From Margaritispora aquatica (taxonomy: Eukaryota > Ascomycota > Leotiomycetes > Helotiales > Discinellaceae), in the NCBI GenBank assembly GCA_007644065.1, contig VJWN01000009.1:1364001-1428000 (forward strand): DNA of 64,000 nucleotides, written 5' to 3'. The notes below the pieces were generated by a model that had not been told where the DNA came from, did not search any database, and was given only the letters and a program-made list of their open reading frames with translations. Positions 12,601-24,699 of this stretch are shown here, in pieces. Every line of letters begins with the position of its first letter. The stretch's first letter is position 1. The position numbers and the translations under genes were made by a program.

Positions 12601-13266
12601 TCCTGATGTTGAAAGTAACGAGGAAAGGAACGTATAGTAGACTCGTGATACTTTATGGAAATGCTTTGGACACTGAACAATTGTTGCCATCAAGAACGAT
12701 AACATACTTTGGGGACATTGTGGTAGAGAACTTCACGCCCCAGTCAGTATGATGCAAAGACTGGTCCAAAAGAGCGTTACTTACACTTGCAATGCTTCAA
12801 GAGTAATAGCGGCAAGCCGTATGAGGATAGGTTGAATCTCTTGCTTATGTACAAATGGTTCAAAACCATGAATTGAAATTTTGGAGCTCAGATGAAGGAG
12901 TCTTCCAATATCATCCTTTCGCTTAGAGGTAAAGAAAGTCAATAACAAGTGTGATTGCTGTACCAGCACAAGGTCATTTTCACCATGCGCTGAAACTATT
13001 TCTAACTCGTCCCATGTTGACCGTCGTGAATCTGCGAGCTGTCTTCTTGTTCTATGGCCCCTCCATACGCGTTGTATTCTCTTTGATGCATTTACTCGAT
13101 CTCTTTCTTGTTGTCGCTGCTGCCGCTCTCTCTCCGCATTGGCGACAGTCTGCTGCGTACCCGATCCAGTAGGTTTCCAAGTGCTTGCAGCAAATGGATT
13201 TGCATTTTGACCAGAGAGATTAACTTGCCGTGGACGACGAGAGCTTCCGCTAAACGTCTGGAACAT
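9625..13266 (-). CDS. hul5: HECT-type E3 ubiquitin ligase, HUL5/UBE3B-UBE3C type
   Basis: Ubiquitin ligase of the HUL5/UBE3C group. In yeast, Hul5 extends ubiquitin chains at the proteasome and helps clear heat-misfolded proteins. Exons: 13266-12785 and 12730-9625, separated by a 54-base GTAAGT...AAG intron; 1195 residues. The N-terminus has the expected layout: a basic Gln/Arg-rich start and an IQ motif at residues 63-75 (RIQRVWRGHRTRR). The HECT domain fills the last 350 or so residues. Visible landmarks are GIDGGGVTKEFLTS, FLGRVIGKCLYEGILVDIGF and the catalytic cysteine at about 1163 in STSTCVNLLKLP, ending in GAGFDLS. The start ATG precedes FQTFSGSSRRPRQVNL, the conserved opening of this family. 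It is transcribed away from PAB1. Confidence 0.95.
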
Positions 13267-14206
13267 CTTGATGGTTGGTTGTTTGTTGCTTGTGTCTCCT
13301 TCAAAGCCTCACGTTTTATCCACTCGCGAGATGCCCACCTCGAAGCTCCGTGATCATGTCTAATATGGACGATCTTTCCGGACTAGTATTTGTTCAGAAT
13401 TGGGCTGGAGACACAGTAGGGGCAAGACGGAATCTCGAGATGTTTCGATATGGTTCTGTGGCGAGATAGCAGATTTCTTTGGAAGATGATGTTGGATTAC
13501 TGTTCACAATCACAGGTGCTCTATGATGCTCGCAGCCTTTCCATATGACATATCCCTGTTGCCTCACAATATGCCTCAGCTTCAAGGCGTCAAGCCTCGT
13601 CAATTTGCGCTAGATCGTTTCGGGACAAGGCCAGAAATTTCTCAAGCGGACCTTCTTTGTATCGCATCGCAATTCCCAATCCCTCAAGTTTCTTCTTCTT
13701 CAACCCAACTCCAATACCTACCAGCAACTGCGGATTCAGTACGATAACTTCGTGCTTTTTTCGTTCTTGTCGCCTCTTCATTCAGAAAACCCTCGATTAG
13801 AGACCAAAAAAACTTGAAAACCCATAAAACCCATACCGCACACTTCACAACTTCTCGACCGCCTTCTCCCAGCGATCTTACCTTTCTTCCACCTACCTTC
13901 AAATCCGACATCACCTTCATCAACGAACCCACCACCAGTTTCGATTACTAGCAGATACTCGCAGCAATAGTATTGTACTGCTTTACTGCAAGAAGATACC
14001 CATCTGTTTTTTGTTCATAAATTCAAAGACTTCTCAACGTAACAGGTATGCACACCTTTTTTTTCCTTTAGGGCAAGACCCGAGCAGCAAATTTTAATTC
14101 AAGCTGGGGGCCGCACGACAATTACTTCGCTGGTCTTGTCCCGAATATCAATCATCTCCTTTTTATGAGCACGACTAATGCTGCTGTGCGGATTAGTTTA
14201 TTTAAG
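13267..14206. promoter_or_regulatory. Divergent promoter region between HUL5-like and PAB1 genes
   Basis: About 940 bases separate the two start codons, so both promoters lie here. The PAB1 side is rich in C/T and contains a leader intron (annotated separately). Small reading frames here do not look coding. Confidence 0.6.
14046..14206 (+). other. Probable 5' leader intron of PAB1
   Basis: A GTATGC donor follows AACAG at 14046, and an AAG acceptor lies immediately before the ATG at 14207. A branch-like GACTAATG precedes the acceptor. The ATG at 14165, in frame with the gene, would fall inside the intron. This is why 14207 is preferred as start. Inferred from motifs only. Confidence 0.6.
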
Positions 14207-16627
14207 ATGTCTTCCCCAACTGCTGTCGATCAGCTTAGTTCGGCCATGTCTTCTACTACCTTGAACGGTGGTGATGCAAACGGAGCCCCAGCTCTCAATA
14301 CCGATATCTCCAACATGAACTCCGAGGATCCTGATACCGCTGGGCCAACTCCAAGCTCTGCAGCCCCGCACCCGCAGGCTTCAGCTTCGCTATATGTTGG
14401 AGAGCTTGACCCATCCGTTACTGAGGCAATGCTCTTCGAGTTGTTCTCTCAGATTGGATCAGTTGCCTCAATCCGTGTCTGCCGTGATGCTGTCACCCGT
14501 CGTTCTCTTGGTTACGCGTATGTCAACTACAATACCACTGGAGATGGCGAGAAGGCATTGGAGGAGCTGAACTATACCCTCATCAAGGGCCGCCCATGCC
14601 GTATCATGTGGTCTCAGCGTGATCCTGCTCTTCGCAAGAATGGACAGGGTAACGTCTTCATCAAGAACCTGGACACTGCTATTGATAACAAGGCTCTCCA
14701 CGATACCTTTGCTGCATTCGGAAACATTCTCAGCTGCAAGGTCGCACAAGACGAGACTGGAGCCTCCAAGGGCTATGGATTTGTTCACTACGAGACCGAC
14801 GAAGCTGCTTCCCAGGCCATCAAGCATGTCAACGGTATGTTGTTGAATGAGAAGAAGGTCTTTGTCGGCCACCACATCCCCAAGAAGGATCGCCAGAGCA
14901 AGTTTGAGGAGATGAAAGCCAACTTTACCAACATCTATGTTAAGAACATCTCTCTTGATGCGACTGAACAAGAGTTCCGTGACCTTTTTGAAAAATTTGG
15001 TGATGTCACATCTGCTTCTTTGGCCCGTGATCCTGAGAGTGGCAAGAGCCGTGGCTTTGGCTTTGTCAATTTCATTAACCATGAGCACGCTGCTGTCGCT
15101 GTGGATGATTTGAATGGCAAGGATTTCAAGGGTCAGGAAATCTACGTTGGCCGTGCCCAGAAGAAGCATGAGCGTGAGGAGGAGCTTCGCAAGTCGTACG
15201 AGGCTGCTCGCGTTGAGAAGGCTTCGAAGTATCAAGGTGTCAACTTATACGTAAAGAATCTCGATGACGAGGTTGATGATGAGAAGCTCCGTGAGCTCTT
15301 CACCCCCTTTGGTTCCATTACCTCAGCAAAGGTTATGCGCGATACTGCCGCTGAGACCGCCGAGGCTGAGGAGAAGGAGAAGAAGGAGACTGAGAAGAAC
15401 AAGGAGAACGTCAAGGAGGGCGAGACCAAGGAAGAGGAGAGTTCTGAGGCAAAGCCTGCTGTCAAGTCCGACAAGAAGCTTGGCAAGAGCAAGGGATTCG
15501 GCTTTGTTTGCTTCAACAATCCAGAGGAAGCTACCAAGGCTGTTACCGACATGAACCAACGTATGGTTAACAACAAGCCTCTGTATGTCGCTCTCGCGCA
15601 ACGAAAGGATGTTCGCAAGAGTCAATTGGAAGCCAGTATCCAGGCTCGCAATCAAGTTCGCATGCAACAAGCTGCTGCCGCCGCTGGTATGCCACAGCAA
15701 TTCATGCAGGCTCCCATGTTCTACCCACCTGGAGGTCAACAACCAGGAAACTTCATTCCACAAGCTGGAGGACGCGGAATGCCTTTCCCACCTCAAGGTG
15801 GCATGCCTGTCCCGGGTGCTCAAGGTGGTCGCCCAGGTCAGTTCCCAGGTGCTGGATTTCCCCCACAGCAAGGAGGTCGTGGTGGACCAGTTCCTCAGCA
15901 ACTTCCCCCCAACATGTACGGTATGCCAGGTCAATTCCCACCAGGAGCCCAGTACGCCCAGAACAATCCTCAGTTCATTGCTGCTATGCAACAAGCCCAA
16001 CAAGCTGCACTCGCTGGTGGCCGTGGAGGACCTGCTCGTGGACCAATGGGAGGTCTCCCAGGTATGCCACCAAACATGGTTGGTATGCAAGCTGTTGGCC
16101 AACCTGGTATGCCTGGATTCCCTCAAGGTGCGAGACAACAAGGAGGCGCCATGACTGGTGGACGTGGAGTTCAAGGTGCTCGTCCTGGACAATACCCAGG
16201 TGCTGGATTCCCACCTCAGCCAATCCGTGATAATGCTCCCATGATTCCCGGTCCAGCTCGCAACGGACCTGGTCTTGATGCTCCAAGCCTCCTCCAGGCC
16301 CAGCTCGCCCAAGTCGGACCTGCTCAACAGAAGCAACTGCTAGGCGAGGCTCTCTTCCCAAAGATCCAGGTCATTCAACCAGAGTTGGCTGGCAAGATCA
16401 CTGGTATGCTTTTGGAGATGGAGAACCAAGAGCTGATCAACCTGTAAGTTGTTAAAGCTATATTAAAATGGAACTATTGCTAACTTATTGATAGTATTGA
16501 GGATAGCTCTGCTCTACAGATGAAGGTCGATGAAGCTCTTACCGTCTATGATGAGTATGTTAAGAACAACAAGACCGGCGAGGAAGGTGAAGAGGTGAAG
16601 GAGGAGAAATCCGAAGAGAAGGCTTAA
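14207..16627 (+). CDS. pab1: Polyadenylate-binding protein, cytoplasmic and nuclear
   Basis: Binds mRNA poly(A) tails and links them to translation initiation and deadenylation. Exons: 14207-16443 and 16495-16627; 789 residues. Four RRMs are visible: about 60-138 ([12 protein letters not shown]), 148-225 ([12 protein letters not shown]), 241-318 ([12 protein letters not shown]) and 344-468 ([12 protein letters not shown]). RRM4 carries a Lys/Glu-rich insertion of about 50 residues between its RNP2 and RNP1 halves; RNP1 resumes at [11 protein letters not shown] long Pro/Gly/Gln/Met-rich linker follows. The C-terminal MLLE domain ([19 protein letters not shown]) is split by the 51-base intron and finishes in exon 2. 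The frame also allows an ATG at 14165, which would add 14 residues. Codon choice is strongly biased, as expected for a highly expressed gene, and this produces long meaningless frames on the opposite strand. Confidence 0.97.
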
Positions 16628-18290
16628 TTGCCCCATCTTTTCGATATGCACAATCATACCCACTAATGACTTTTCTTCTCAATACACATTTCAGCAGGTA
16701 TTGTCAATCTGCAGCGGCAAAGGGTCCGCCGGAAAAGTTTTGCGCTCTCGTTCCATGGTGGCACAATTTCAATTTCGGCGTCTAATGCTGCGGATATGGT
16801 TTCTTTATCGGTTCATCTTATGGGATAGATGAACTATCCTCGGACTTGTACTCATAGAATAGTTGTGCGATGGGCTTCATCGGCTTGACATCATGGTTTT
16901 ACTCGCGCTTGCCAGCTGCTGAGAAATCAGGGCACCTTACTCACCACGATGTCTTGAGCTACCGCAGGGAGGGTTAGATGGACTGCTGGCTTGGTTGCTC
17001 ATCTGCTACTGCAACTGGTTGGTCTGTTTAGTCTTTGCTTGGGGGTTAATGATTGCACGCACGAGGAATCAAAATAAACATTGCAAAATAAAAAATAAAA
17101 AGTGTCTTCATTGGTGATTGTGACAATCTGCTTTGAATCAAGTTTCTTTCTCAGTGACATTTCCTATCTGAACGACTGGCGGTGCCTTCGCTGTAGAACA
17201 TTGCGTCTCTATTGGTGCATGTTGCAAATTGCAATTGGACAATCTCACCACGACCAGACATAAATCTACAATTCTTGTGATGAAATAGCAGCGCGTTGCT
17301 AGACACTTGTCTTAAACGTACGAAGTATGCATATCTCGGTACCTCACCACTTGCTCTGTCGGTTGTTCCTACAAGGCTGTCAAACTTCGTTACTGTCGAA
17401 GATGAAGATAGAGCTGGATAGAATGTCGGGATAACGCTTTGGAATGTGCTTAGATTTCATATACATTAGTAAAAAGAGTGTGCTTGGATGACATCCACAT
17501 TGGTAATGTATACTACCCCCCCCCCCCCCCCCCCCAAAAAAAAGACTTTACAGGAGTTCCCCTTGCATACTTATGATTCCTGAGTGTGTAGTATCCATTG
17601 ACACATTAAAGAAAGAAAGAAATGTAATATCAATATGGCTTTTCAGGAAGTAACGTCCTTCTATTCTGTCATATGCTAGTATAGCTACCAAGTATTCCAC
17701 AGCTTTCCGTGCACAGGTATTGGACAAGATTTAAGCGGAAGAGAATCATACTGCAATTATAGGAGGCTATAAAAAGAAACGCAGTTTAAGTATCACATCA
17801 TAGGAGGAGAATTAAAAACGAGATAAATATATCTTGGTAAAGGGTGGTATATTGATAAATTCCCACCTATAACATCTGCAAAGCCAGGAGGAAGAGACAG
17901 GACCTTTTTTGCATGCCGCACACTAATCCGCCTCATCACAAATACTGTGAGTACTGGGAACGCAGTATCTGGGCTCCGTCTATGTGTGAAAACCAATGCC
18001 AGCCGGCCCATCCTCCAATACCAAAACGCCTCGCTGATAAATAGCTCCTGCTTCGCCGAACAGCTTTGAGCTTGAAAGAACCTCCTCCCAGAATTATATA
18101 ATATCCCGATGGATCGCTGTGCGTGGAAGCTATGTACCAGGCAATGTCGAGAAATATGTTATGCTGCTACCGCTTGCATATGATAGAATGGCTATCATCC
18201 TAATTGGGGTTCTGATAGCCCAGAACTTTCGTTCGGTAATGAGTTTTGAAAGAGTGGAGAGAATTAAAATGTTGTATTTTGATAAGAAAT
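16628..18290. other. Convergent intergenic region
   Basis: Lies between the 3' ends of PAB1 (+) and the universal-stress gene (-). Contains a homopolymer tract at 17516-17543 and AT-rich 3'-end-like sequence. No supported gene. Confidence 0.5.
17516..17543. repeat. Poly-C/poly-A homopolymer tract
   Basis: About 20 consecutive C followed by 8 A. A simple homopolymer junction in intergenic DNA; the exact length is likely to vary between strains or reads. Confidence 0.9.
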
Positions 18291-20581
18291 TCAGTCGATC
18301 TTGGCGGCAGCTAATGTCTTCTTCACTTGTGGATTGGCGAGGTTATTGGCAAGACGCACGGCAGGTCGTTTGTACTTTGTATGCTTACGAAGCCGCTTTC
18401 GTGCCACCATGACCGGGACGGAGGATTTGGTGACTAGGTAGTTGGAGAAGGACCCAAGAATTACACTATTTATAGTCAGCAAGATGTCCAAATTATAAGG
18501 AACGGCAAACTTACCCTTTCAGCGCACTCATCCCTCGGCTACCCAAAATTACTAGCGTTGGAGATATATAGTCGATCACTTCAGTAATCAAGTGTTTTGG
18601 ACTCTTGCAGTGAATAACCTCAATCACAACTTTGACTTGCAGTTTCGTCTTCCTCAATAGCCTTGCTACTCTGTCCGTGATGTCCTGTACAGCCCTGAAA
18701 CGCTCTTGCTCCGCCTTGCCCTTCTCTCTGCCGAGCGGGCTGACGTTGGAACTAGTTGACTCCAGTCTGAAAGCGTTGCTTAGAGGGCTAGGCGCACTGA
18801 CCGGATGCAAAATCGGCGTAGATCCTGTAGGCTTTGTCGTTGCAGCTGCTGCGACAGCAAAAGCCTGCTCTTTCATATGGATCTCCTCGGCACCAGCATC
18901 ATTAAGTCCAATGCCAGATTCTTCGTCCACACAATAGATAGCAAGCAAAGTGTCTCCATCTCGAAGAACAGTCCCAATGGTCCATTCTAATGCATGTGCA
19001 GCTTCATCACTCAAATCAGTAGCGACCAAATATTTTCGCACTCTGCGCTGATTATCACGGGCTTCTTGCTGCATCGTAGCAAAGTCTCCTCTGTAAATGG
19101 TGCGAACAGAACGACTGGTCGCTGCGCTCGAGACGACTGATGTCATGTTGATCGACAGCTTCTGGGCCCGCTTGATATCCGTAAGATCGGCTTCGGTGTC
19201 TGAATCGACTGGCGTGTTTAACCCTGAAGCGCCGTCGTCGAAACTGGTGTGTGGATGCACTCCTGGTTTACTCACTCGATAAGGCCTTTCCCCAGTTGGT
19301 CCTGTGACAGTAATTTCTGGATCAAGCATTGATCGAACCTTGTACTTGACATGAGAATTGATAGTCGCATTGCGCTGAGCTTCAGCCTCTTGTTCTTCGC
19401 CTAAGAATAATTAGCTTGGCTATAAATTTGAGACATCATGACAGGTATAACTTACGCTCTTCTTCAGCAGCAGCCAGTAACGTTTGCAGGTTACCCTTTT
19501 CTCGCCCTAGACTAGGAGGGTAGCCTTCACCCTCAGGGTACATTCCAGTCTTCAAATTAACAACATACTTTTTCCTTCCACGAGGCTTGTCTTCGTCAGT
19601 AGAAGATTCCTCATCACTACTTTCAGGCAAAGCATCATCGCCGTCTACGGGAGTATCCTTGTGTAGCCTAGAGTCTTCATCTGGTACTGATACACTCCCA
19701 CTTCCTGCCCTCTTCCGTGAAGCCTTCTTGGAGAGTGACGCGACACTTCCTCCGGACTGAGCTACATTTGCATCAGACAGCTTTCTGTGTGCAGTGCTCA
19801 TATCGATCTCTTTAACGTCGTCCAAAGTAAATTTGGAAATTTCCGGGATCAGTTGTGGAGAATTCGACCGTAAGCCCATACGATTGTGCGGGGATCGTGA
19901 CTTAGCGTTGAACCCACTCATGCCTGTCCCAGGAATTGAATGCCGGCCGCGATCTCTGGCGAAGACACTGAGGTCACCTCCTCTCACAACCTCTGACATA
20001 GCACTTGGGAATGGACCTCTCTTCCCACTCAGTGTGTTTCGCTTAGGTTGAAAAGGTGCATTAGGCATGCTTGGCGAAATCCCAGTGAACTGGTAAGCTT
20101 CTTCAACATTGACTCCTGTGTTCAGAGATCTGGGCCCAAATGCAGCTGGACGCGATGCAGCGTCAGAAAAGCTTCTTGGGTGTGTTCCTTGTGCGCCCTT
20201 GGCTTTGGGATGCTCTGTTGTGGGAGACGATGCTGTGCTCTTGGAAGTAACACCACTGTCCAGCATACTTCGGATGGGAGGCGAGCTTGGGGGTGTGCCG
20301 CCATAGTCTAGCATGCTGCGTGCAGGAACGGTTCGAGGACTTGTCGCAATGCCCTTCGCAGATGTCTGGAAGGAGTGCCAGGCGACAAAGTCATCGTCGA
20401 TATCGAGCATACTTCGTGGAGGCTCGTGGGGTTTTGTAAGGGGCGAGGCAGCTCGTCCTGAAGCCACAGAGCTCGCAGACCCTCTCTTGCGCCCAGTTGT
20501 CGGTGGCCCTTCCAAATGAGCCAGGAGATCTCTCCGCTCCTCGTCTAACATAGACTCTATAGACATGCCCTTGTTTGCCAT
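18291..20581 (-). CDS. Large universal stress protein (USP-domain) with SMLD repeats
   Basis: A 728-residue protein with a C-terminal universal-stress (UspA-like) nucleotide-binding domain and a long, mostly disordered N-terminal half. Exons: 20581-19456, 19400-18515 and 18465-18291, with introns of 55 and 49 bases. The USP domain begins near residue 500 (KYLVATDLSDEAAHALEWT). It ends with an ATP-binding pattern G-x2-G-x9-G-S at about 662-676, rebuilt across the last intron (SRGMSALKGVILGSFSNY). The N-terminal half holds five S-M-L-D tetrapeptides (residues 10, 57, 89, 105 and 399), four preceded by Arg, plus many Ser/Thr-Pro sites and a Lys-Pro-Arg-Gly-Arg-Lys patch near 340. A non-ATG extension upstream was rejected. 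Precise role unknown; a regulatory or signalling function is inferred. Confidence 0.9.
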
Positions 20582-22845
20582 AGTTATGATTCCTTGGTGG
20601 TGATGTGCCAAGAGATTCCTGCGGCGGGTGTCCTTTGGGCTGTCGTACTATTCGGCTACTTTGATCCTCCTCAGATGTTTGGATGCAGTGGTTCGAGAAA
20701 GGCAGGAGCTTCAACGACTCCGTAACATGCAAACGCTATCGATTTATGAATTTTCGTGGTTGCCAAAGAAGTTGGAGATACTGCATTGTGGAATGAAAGG
20801 GGCAGTCCAGTTCTCTCGAGTTGCGCTCAGGTCATTGCTACAGCCGTGCTGTTGCCTTTCAAATCCCGTGCGATATTGTGAGGAAAGATCGTCAGATTTC
20901 GAGTGGACTGATGTGTGCTTTCGTAGAGGGAAATGGTTTGCAGTCGAGGAAATTCTGCTGTGAACCCTGGGGCGAGTTTGGTGCAACTCTTTGGGTGAGA
21001 ACGGAGAGGCGCAGAAGGAATAACGAACGAGCTGGACTGCTTGACTTTTGCGATAGAAAAAAAGACCTGGAAGGCTGAAGTGGGACTGTGCCACAAATAA
21101 ATCCACCGACTCTTTCTAACCTGGTCAGTTTCAGTTTCAGTTTGACACTGTATAACTTCTTCTGTTAAGATGGTAATGAAGATCCAAAAACAGTCTGCAA
21201 ACTGATTCTGACATCAACCGGGTAGTATTTGTTCAAATGGAAGCTGGAGAGCTTCCTTCGGCTTGGAATAGCGCAGTATTCCTTGTTACCTCGCTTGGAC
21301 TGGCATGGTATGCATGCGGGGAGCTTGACAGCCACGGCCGAGTGGTCTGAATGGGGAATAATATGTGGCTCTTGATAGCGGTCTAGAATTTATAGTTGAA
21401 ACTATGAACGGTTCAAGCAGTTCAAGCAGCTGATTCTTAACAGGCTGTTGAAGTGTAGGGAAATCAGATTTGAAAACGAAAAGAGCAGAGTGTCCTGGAA
21501 CCGAAACCTAGTACGTCTTACCCTATCTACCGAGCCGAGTAAGGAGGGGGAAAAGGGGGGTTAGTCGCAGGCAAGAGAGTAGTACATCAATTATTGCCTA
21601 CATATATACGTGATATACCAACCTACCTACCTACCTAGACTCCTCTCTCTTTTCCTGCAGTTACCAATACTTCTGCTTTTCACAACGAATACATTTGGAG
21701 TTCTGGGATGCAAGCTCCACCATCTTGAGTGGGTGCAGATCCCGCAATCCCGCTGTAAACCGCGATGGATATCTACATATCTAGCCATGTGTATTCTCTT
21801 GATCAATCAAGCCTGATAAGATCATCGTAAATTTGGACACACCTCCTCCCATTTAAATCTCCTTTCCTTTGTCCATTCGTCTCTCGTCGTTCTCCCCGAG
21901 TCCTCCAAAAAGGAATCATACAAAAAAGAAGATACACACCCACGCCATCATCTGAACCATCCCATACATACTATCCGATATCAATCTCACACCCTCTATT
22001 AACTCCGAGATGTCTTGATGATTGATCTTGGCAGCCAAAAACAAAAACACTATCACCACTACTACCACCACTACCATCATATCCACCATACCCACCGCCC
22101 AGTTTCCCCACCACCACCTCCAGCCAAGAAGCAAACATCCGTCTTAGCTTTCCCCCTTATCTCGCCTGGCGACGACTTTTTGCAAAGCTTACTCGGCAAT
22201 TCAAAGTCTTGGACTCTTGGCCTGCTCGTGAGCAGCTGAAGAAAGGGGAGAAGAAGGAGATTGCAGGGTGGAGAGGTGCCATTCATCGACTCCGGATAAT
22301 CTTCATTCTGGAACGGAAGCAACAATATGCCTTTACTTCTGTTGGTGTCAGCCCTTCTTTTTGGCTAGCAAGTCAACCAGATGCTAATTTCATGTGTCAA
22401 GTTTGGCCAGAAAGGGGAGTTGGAAGCTGGGATGGATGATGGCGTTGGACGAGGTCGACGATGTTGACATACTTTCTCCCTACATCTTTTCAGGAATCTG
22501 TTGTTCCAAGCAGATATTGGACAGATATCGCGTGCTTTTCGTTGAGTGTCTCTCCAATCTAGGATGCACGTGTCGACAACCTTGCATTGAAGTGAAGCTT
22601 ACATGCATATGCATCTTACACGGTGAGATACTTCTCGTCAGCAACTGGACACCCGTCTTCAAACTACCAAGGGAGCTGGATGCGATCCCCGATGCTGTGT
22701 AATAGTACATTCACGCTGTGCTTCCATAATGGCCAGGAACAGGAAAGATAACATGGTCTGATATTGACCGCGAGTATGCTTTTACAATTCTTGTTACTTG
22801 AATACAAATATCATACAATACAAGGCCCCAAATGCTGATGGTCCC
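20582..22845. other. Intergenic region
   Basis: Upstream of the USP gene and downstream of the S7 gene, both minus. Contains (CCTA)n at about 21620-21638 and a CCA/CTA-rich stretch at about 22040-22110. Small frames here lack family motifs. Much of it is probably USP promoter and leader. Confidence 0.5.
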
Positions 22846-24011
22846 TCACCGCTTCTTTTTCTTGTATGTCAAGTTGATTCTGCTCGATGTTCCAGTCTTA
22901 TGTACCAACGCCCTGCGATCCCAAGCTGCACTCTTCCCCTCCACCACACGGATAATCTCGTCCGCGACCCGCTGTGCGAACTGCCCTTTTCCACTACCTC
23001 GCGATTCCTTCTTGTTCGCAGCATCAAGGATCCACTGAACAGCCGTTCGCCGACGCTGTCTCAGGCCCAAAGGTACGGGAATCTGCAATGCAGCACCACC
23101 ACCTGCAGCACCTCTCTGAGATCGTATCCGGAGAAGAGGTGCCAGTGAGTCGATTGCAAGGGTGAGAAAGCCAACTGGGTCGAGAGGAAGATGGGATGGG
23201 GGAGGCGCGCCTGGGAGGAGAGGTTTTGCTGGATTAAGAATCGGTGGAGGAGCGGTTCGTAGGTGATTTAATATGAAGGACATATTCTATACACAGCTTG
23301 TGTTAGCACAGATGACCCAAAGTGAAGTCTGCAAAGCAAAACATCACAGAATGAAAACAGAGAAAACTGACGAGCCTACCCTTTGAGCAACGCTCAGCTT
23401 GCCATGCTTCATCAGGAGGTTCGTAACTTGGTCGACGACCGTATCATATCTGTGATGAAGATTGGAAGTTGGCGGCAATGGCAAATCTGGAACTCCATAT
23501 TTTGCAGTAAGATCAACAGGATCATAGCCATGTCCACCATTGGCAATATTCTCCATCTGACCCAGAGCATAGAGATTGGCAAAGGTAGTTGAATCCGCAG
23601 AAGTAGCCTTTGAGTTTTCCATCTCCTCTTTCATGATCTCCGGAGCATTCTCTTTGCTTTCCTCATCGCGCTCAAGAATCTATTGAGTATTGTCAGTAAA
23701 CTGGCTGTGCTACAAGTTTGATGTCATGAAAGGCATCCACCTCTTCAGACATTTACACTTACCTCCTGAACAGGAGTTCCTTGCCCCAGATCTGGAGTGG
23801 TCTCTCCCGTTACTTTGCCCACAGCTGCGGCCTCCTCACTGACATGTCCCAGGACATCTTGGTTGGGCCCAGTTGCCTCGGGCTTTTTATCGTCTGCGAA
23901 GGCTCTACGGGAGACGGCCGAATTAATTCGAGGTTGGTATGACCCAATTGATGGCCTCGATCTTATAGCAAGTGATCGGCTAGCACGGAAGATGTTCAAT
24001 CGTGGTTGCAT
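22846..24011 (-). CDS. rsm7: Mitochondrial ribosomal protein S7 (bS7m)
   Basis: Small-subunit mitochondrial ribosomal protein of the bacterial S7 family, an early binder of 16S-type rRNA at the subunit head. Exons: 24011-23763, 23679-23380 and 23286-22846, with introns of 83 and 93 bases; 329 residues. The N-terminus (NIFRASRSLAIRSRPSIGSY) is Arg/Ser-rich and acid-free, as in mitochondrial targeting peptides. The S7 core starts near residue 160 (NLLMKHGKLSVAQR joined to NMSFILNHLR) and ends in the typical basic tail KTGTSSRINLTYKKKKR. The ATG chosen is the first in frame. Upstream in-frame starts are non-ATG. Confidence 0.92.
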
Positions 24012-24699
24012 GGTGGTGATTATGATCTTGCTTGAATGACCATTTGGTTCTCCATCCACTTTCAAAATCAACACTCTTGTGGCCTTAGGCTGCTAATATT
24101 TAAGGCCGCAACTTTTAAGTAGTGTGGGAGGACAGAATATGCATCGACAAGGATAATCTGCCCATCATCGTCATTCATGGTTAATCGTTGCTCATATCTT
24201 GTAGGACCCAGAATGCTGGGAATTTGGTGATACCCGTCATATTCATCACCAACATCATTTCCAACTATCAACTCCCTTCGATGGTCACATCCGCCCAGGT
24301 AACTAAGTCTCATATTGGAGGCATGTAGCGGTGAGAATCTTGAAAATCAAAAGGAGATTGAGATTGATGTAGCTAGCCCATATACTGCGCACCAAAATCC
24401 TGTCCTGTTTTGAGAAAAAAACAGGCAACCGAGTCTCAAGTCTAGAGCTTTTCCCAGACCGTTTTCTTAAGGAGATCAAAATTGTGCCCGTCGAATTCTG
24501 TCAACTCCGACTCCAAAGCCCTCACCCGTTGTGTGAATAATCCCGTACCAAAACCCGACGCCAAAAGTCAACTTGAGTTGCGCCAACCTATGCTGCACCA
24601 TTTCCAAAGGGTGCCATTATCGTTGCAATATCCTACACTTCCATTCCTTAATTTGGTAACATTTTTCCTTCTCGCGGTGCCAATTGTTGTATGGGATCA
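24012..24699. other. Intergenic region between S7 and the dsRBD gene
   Basis: Promoter of the S7 gene and 3' region of the small dsRBD gene, both on the minus strand. No other coding signal. Confidence 0.5.

Noticed and set aside
14468..15235. Long minus-strand frame (255 codons) opposite PAB1
   Set aside because: It mirrors the codon bias of PAB1 and shows no domain or splice logic. The same holds for the 337-codon frame at 15323-16336.
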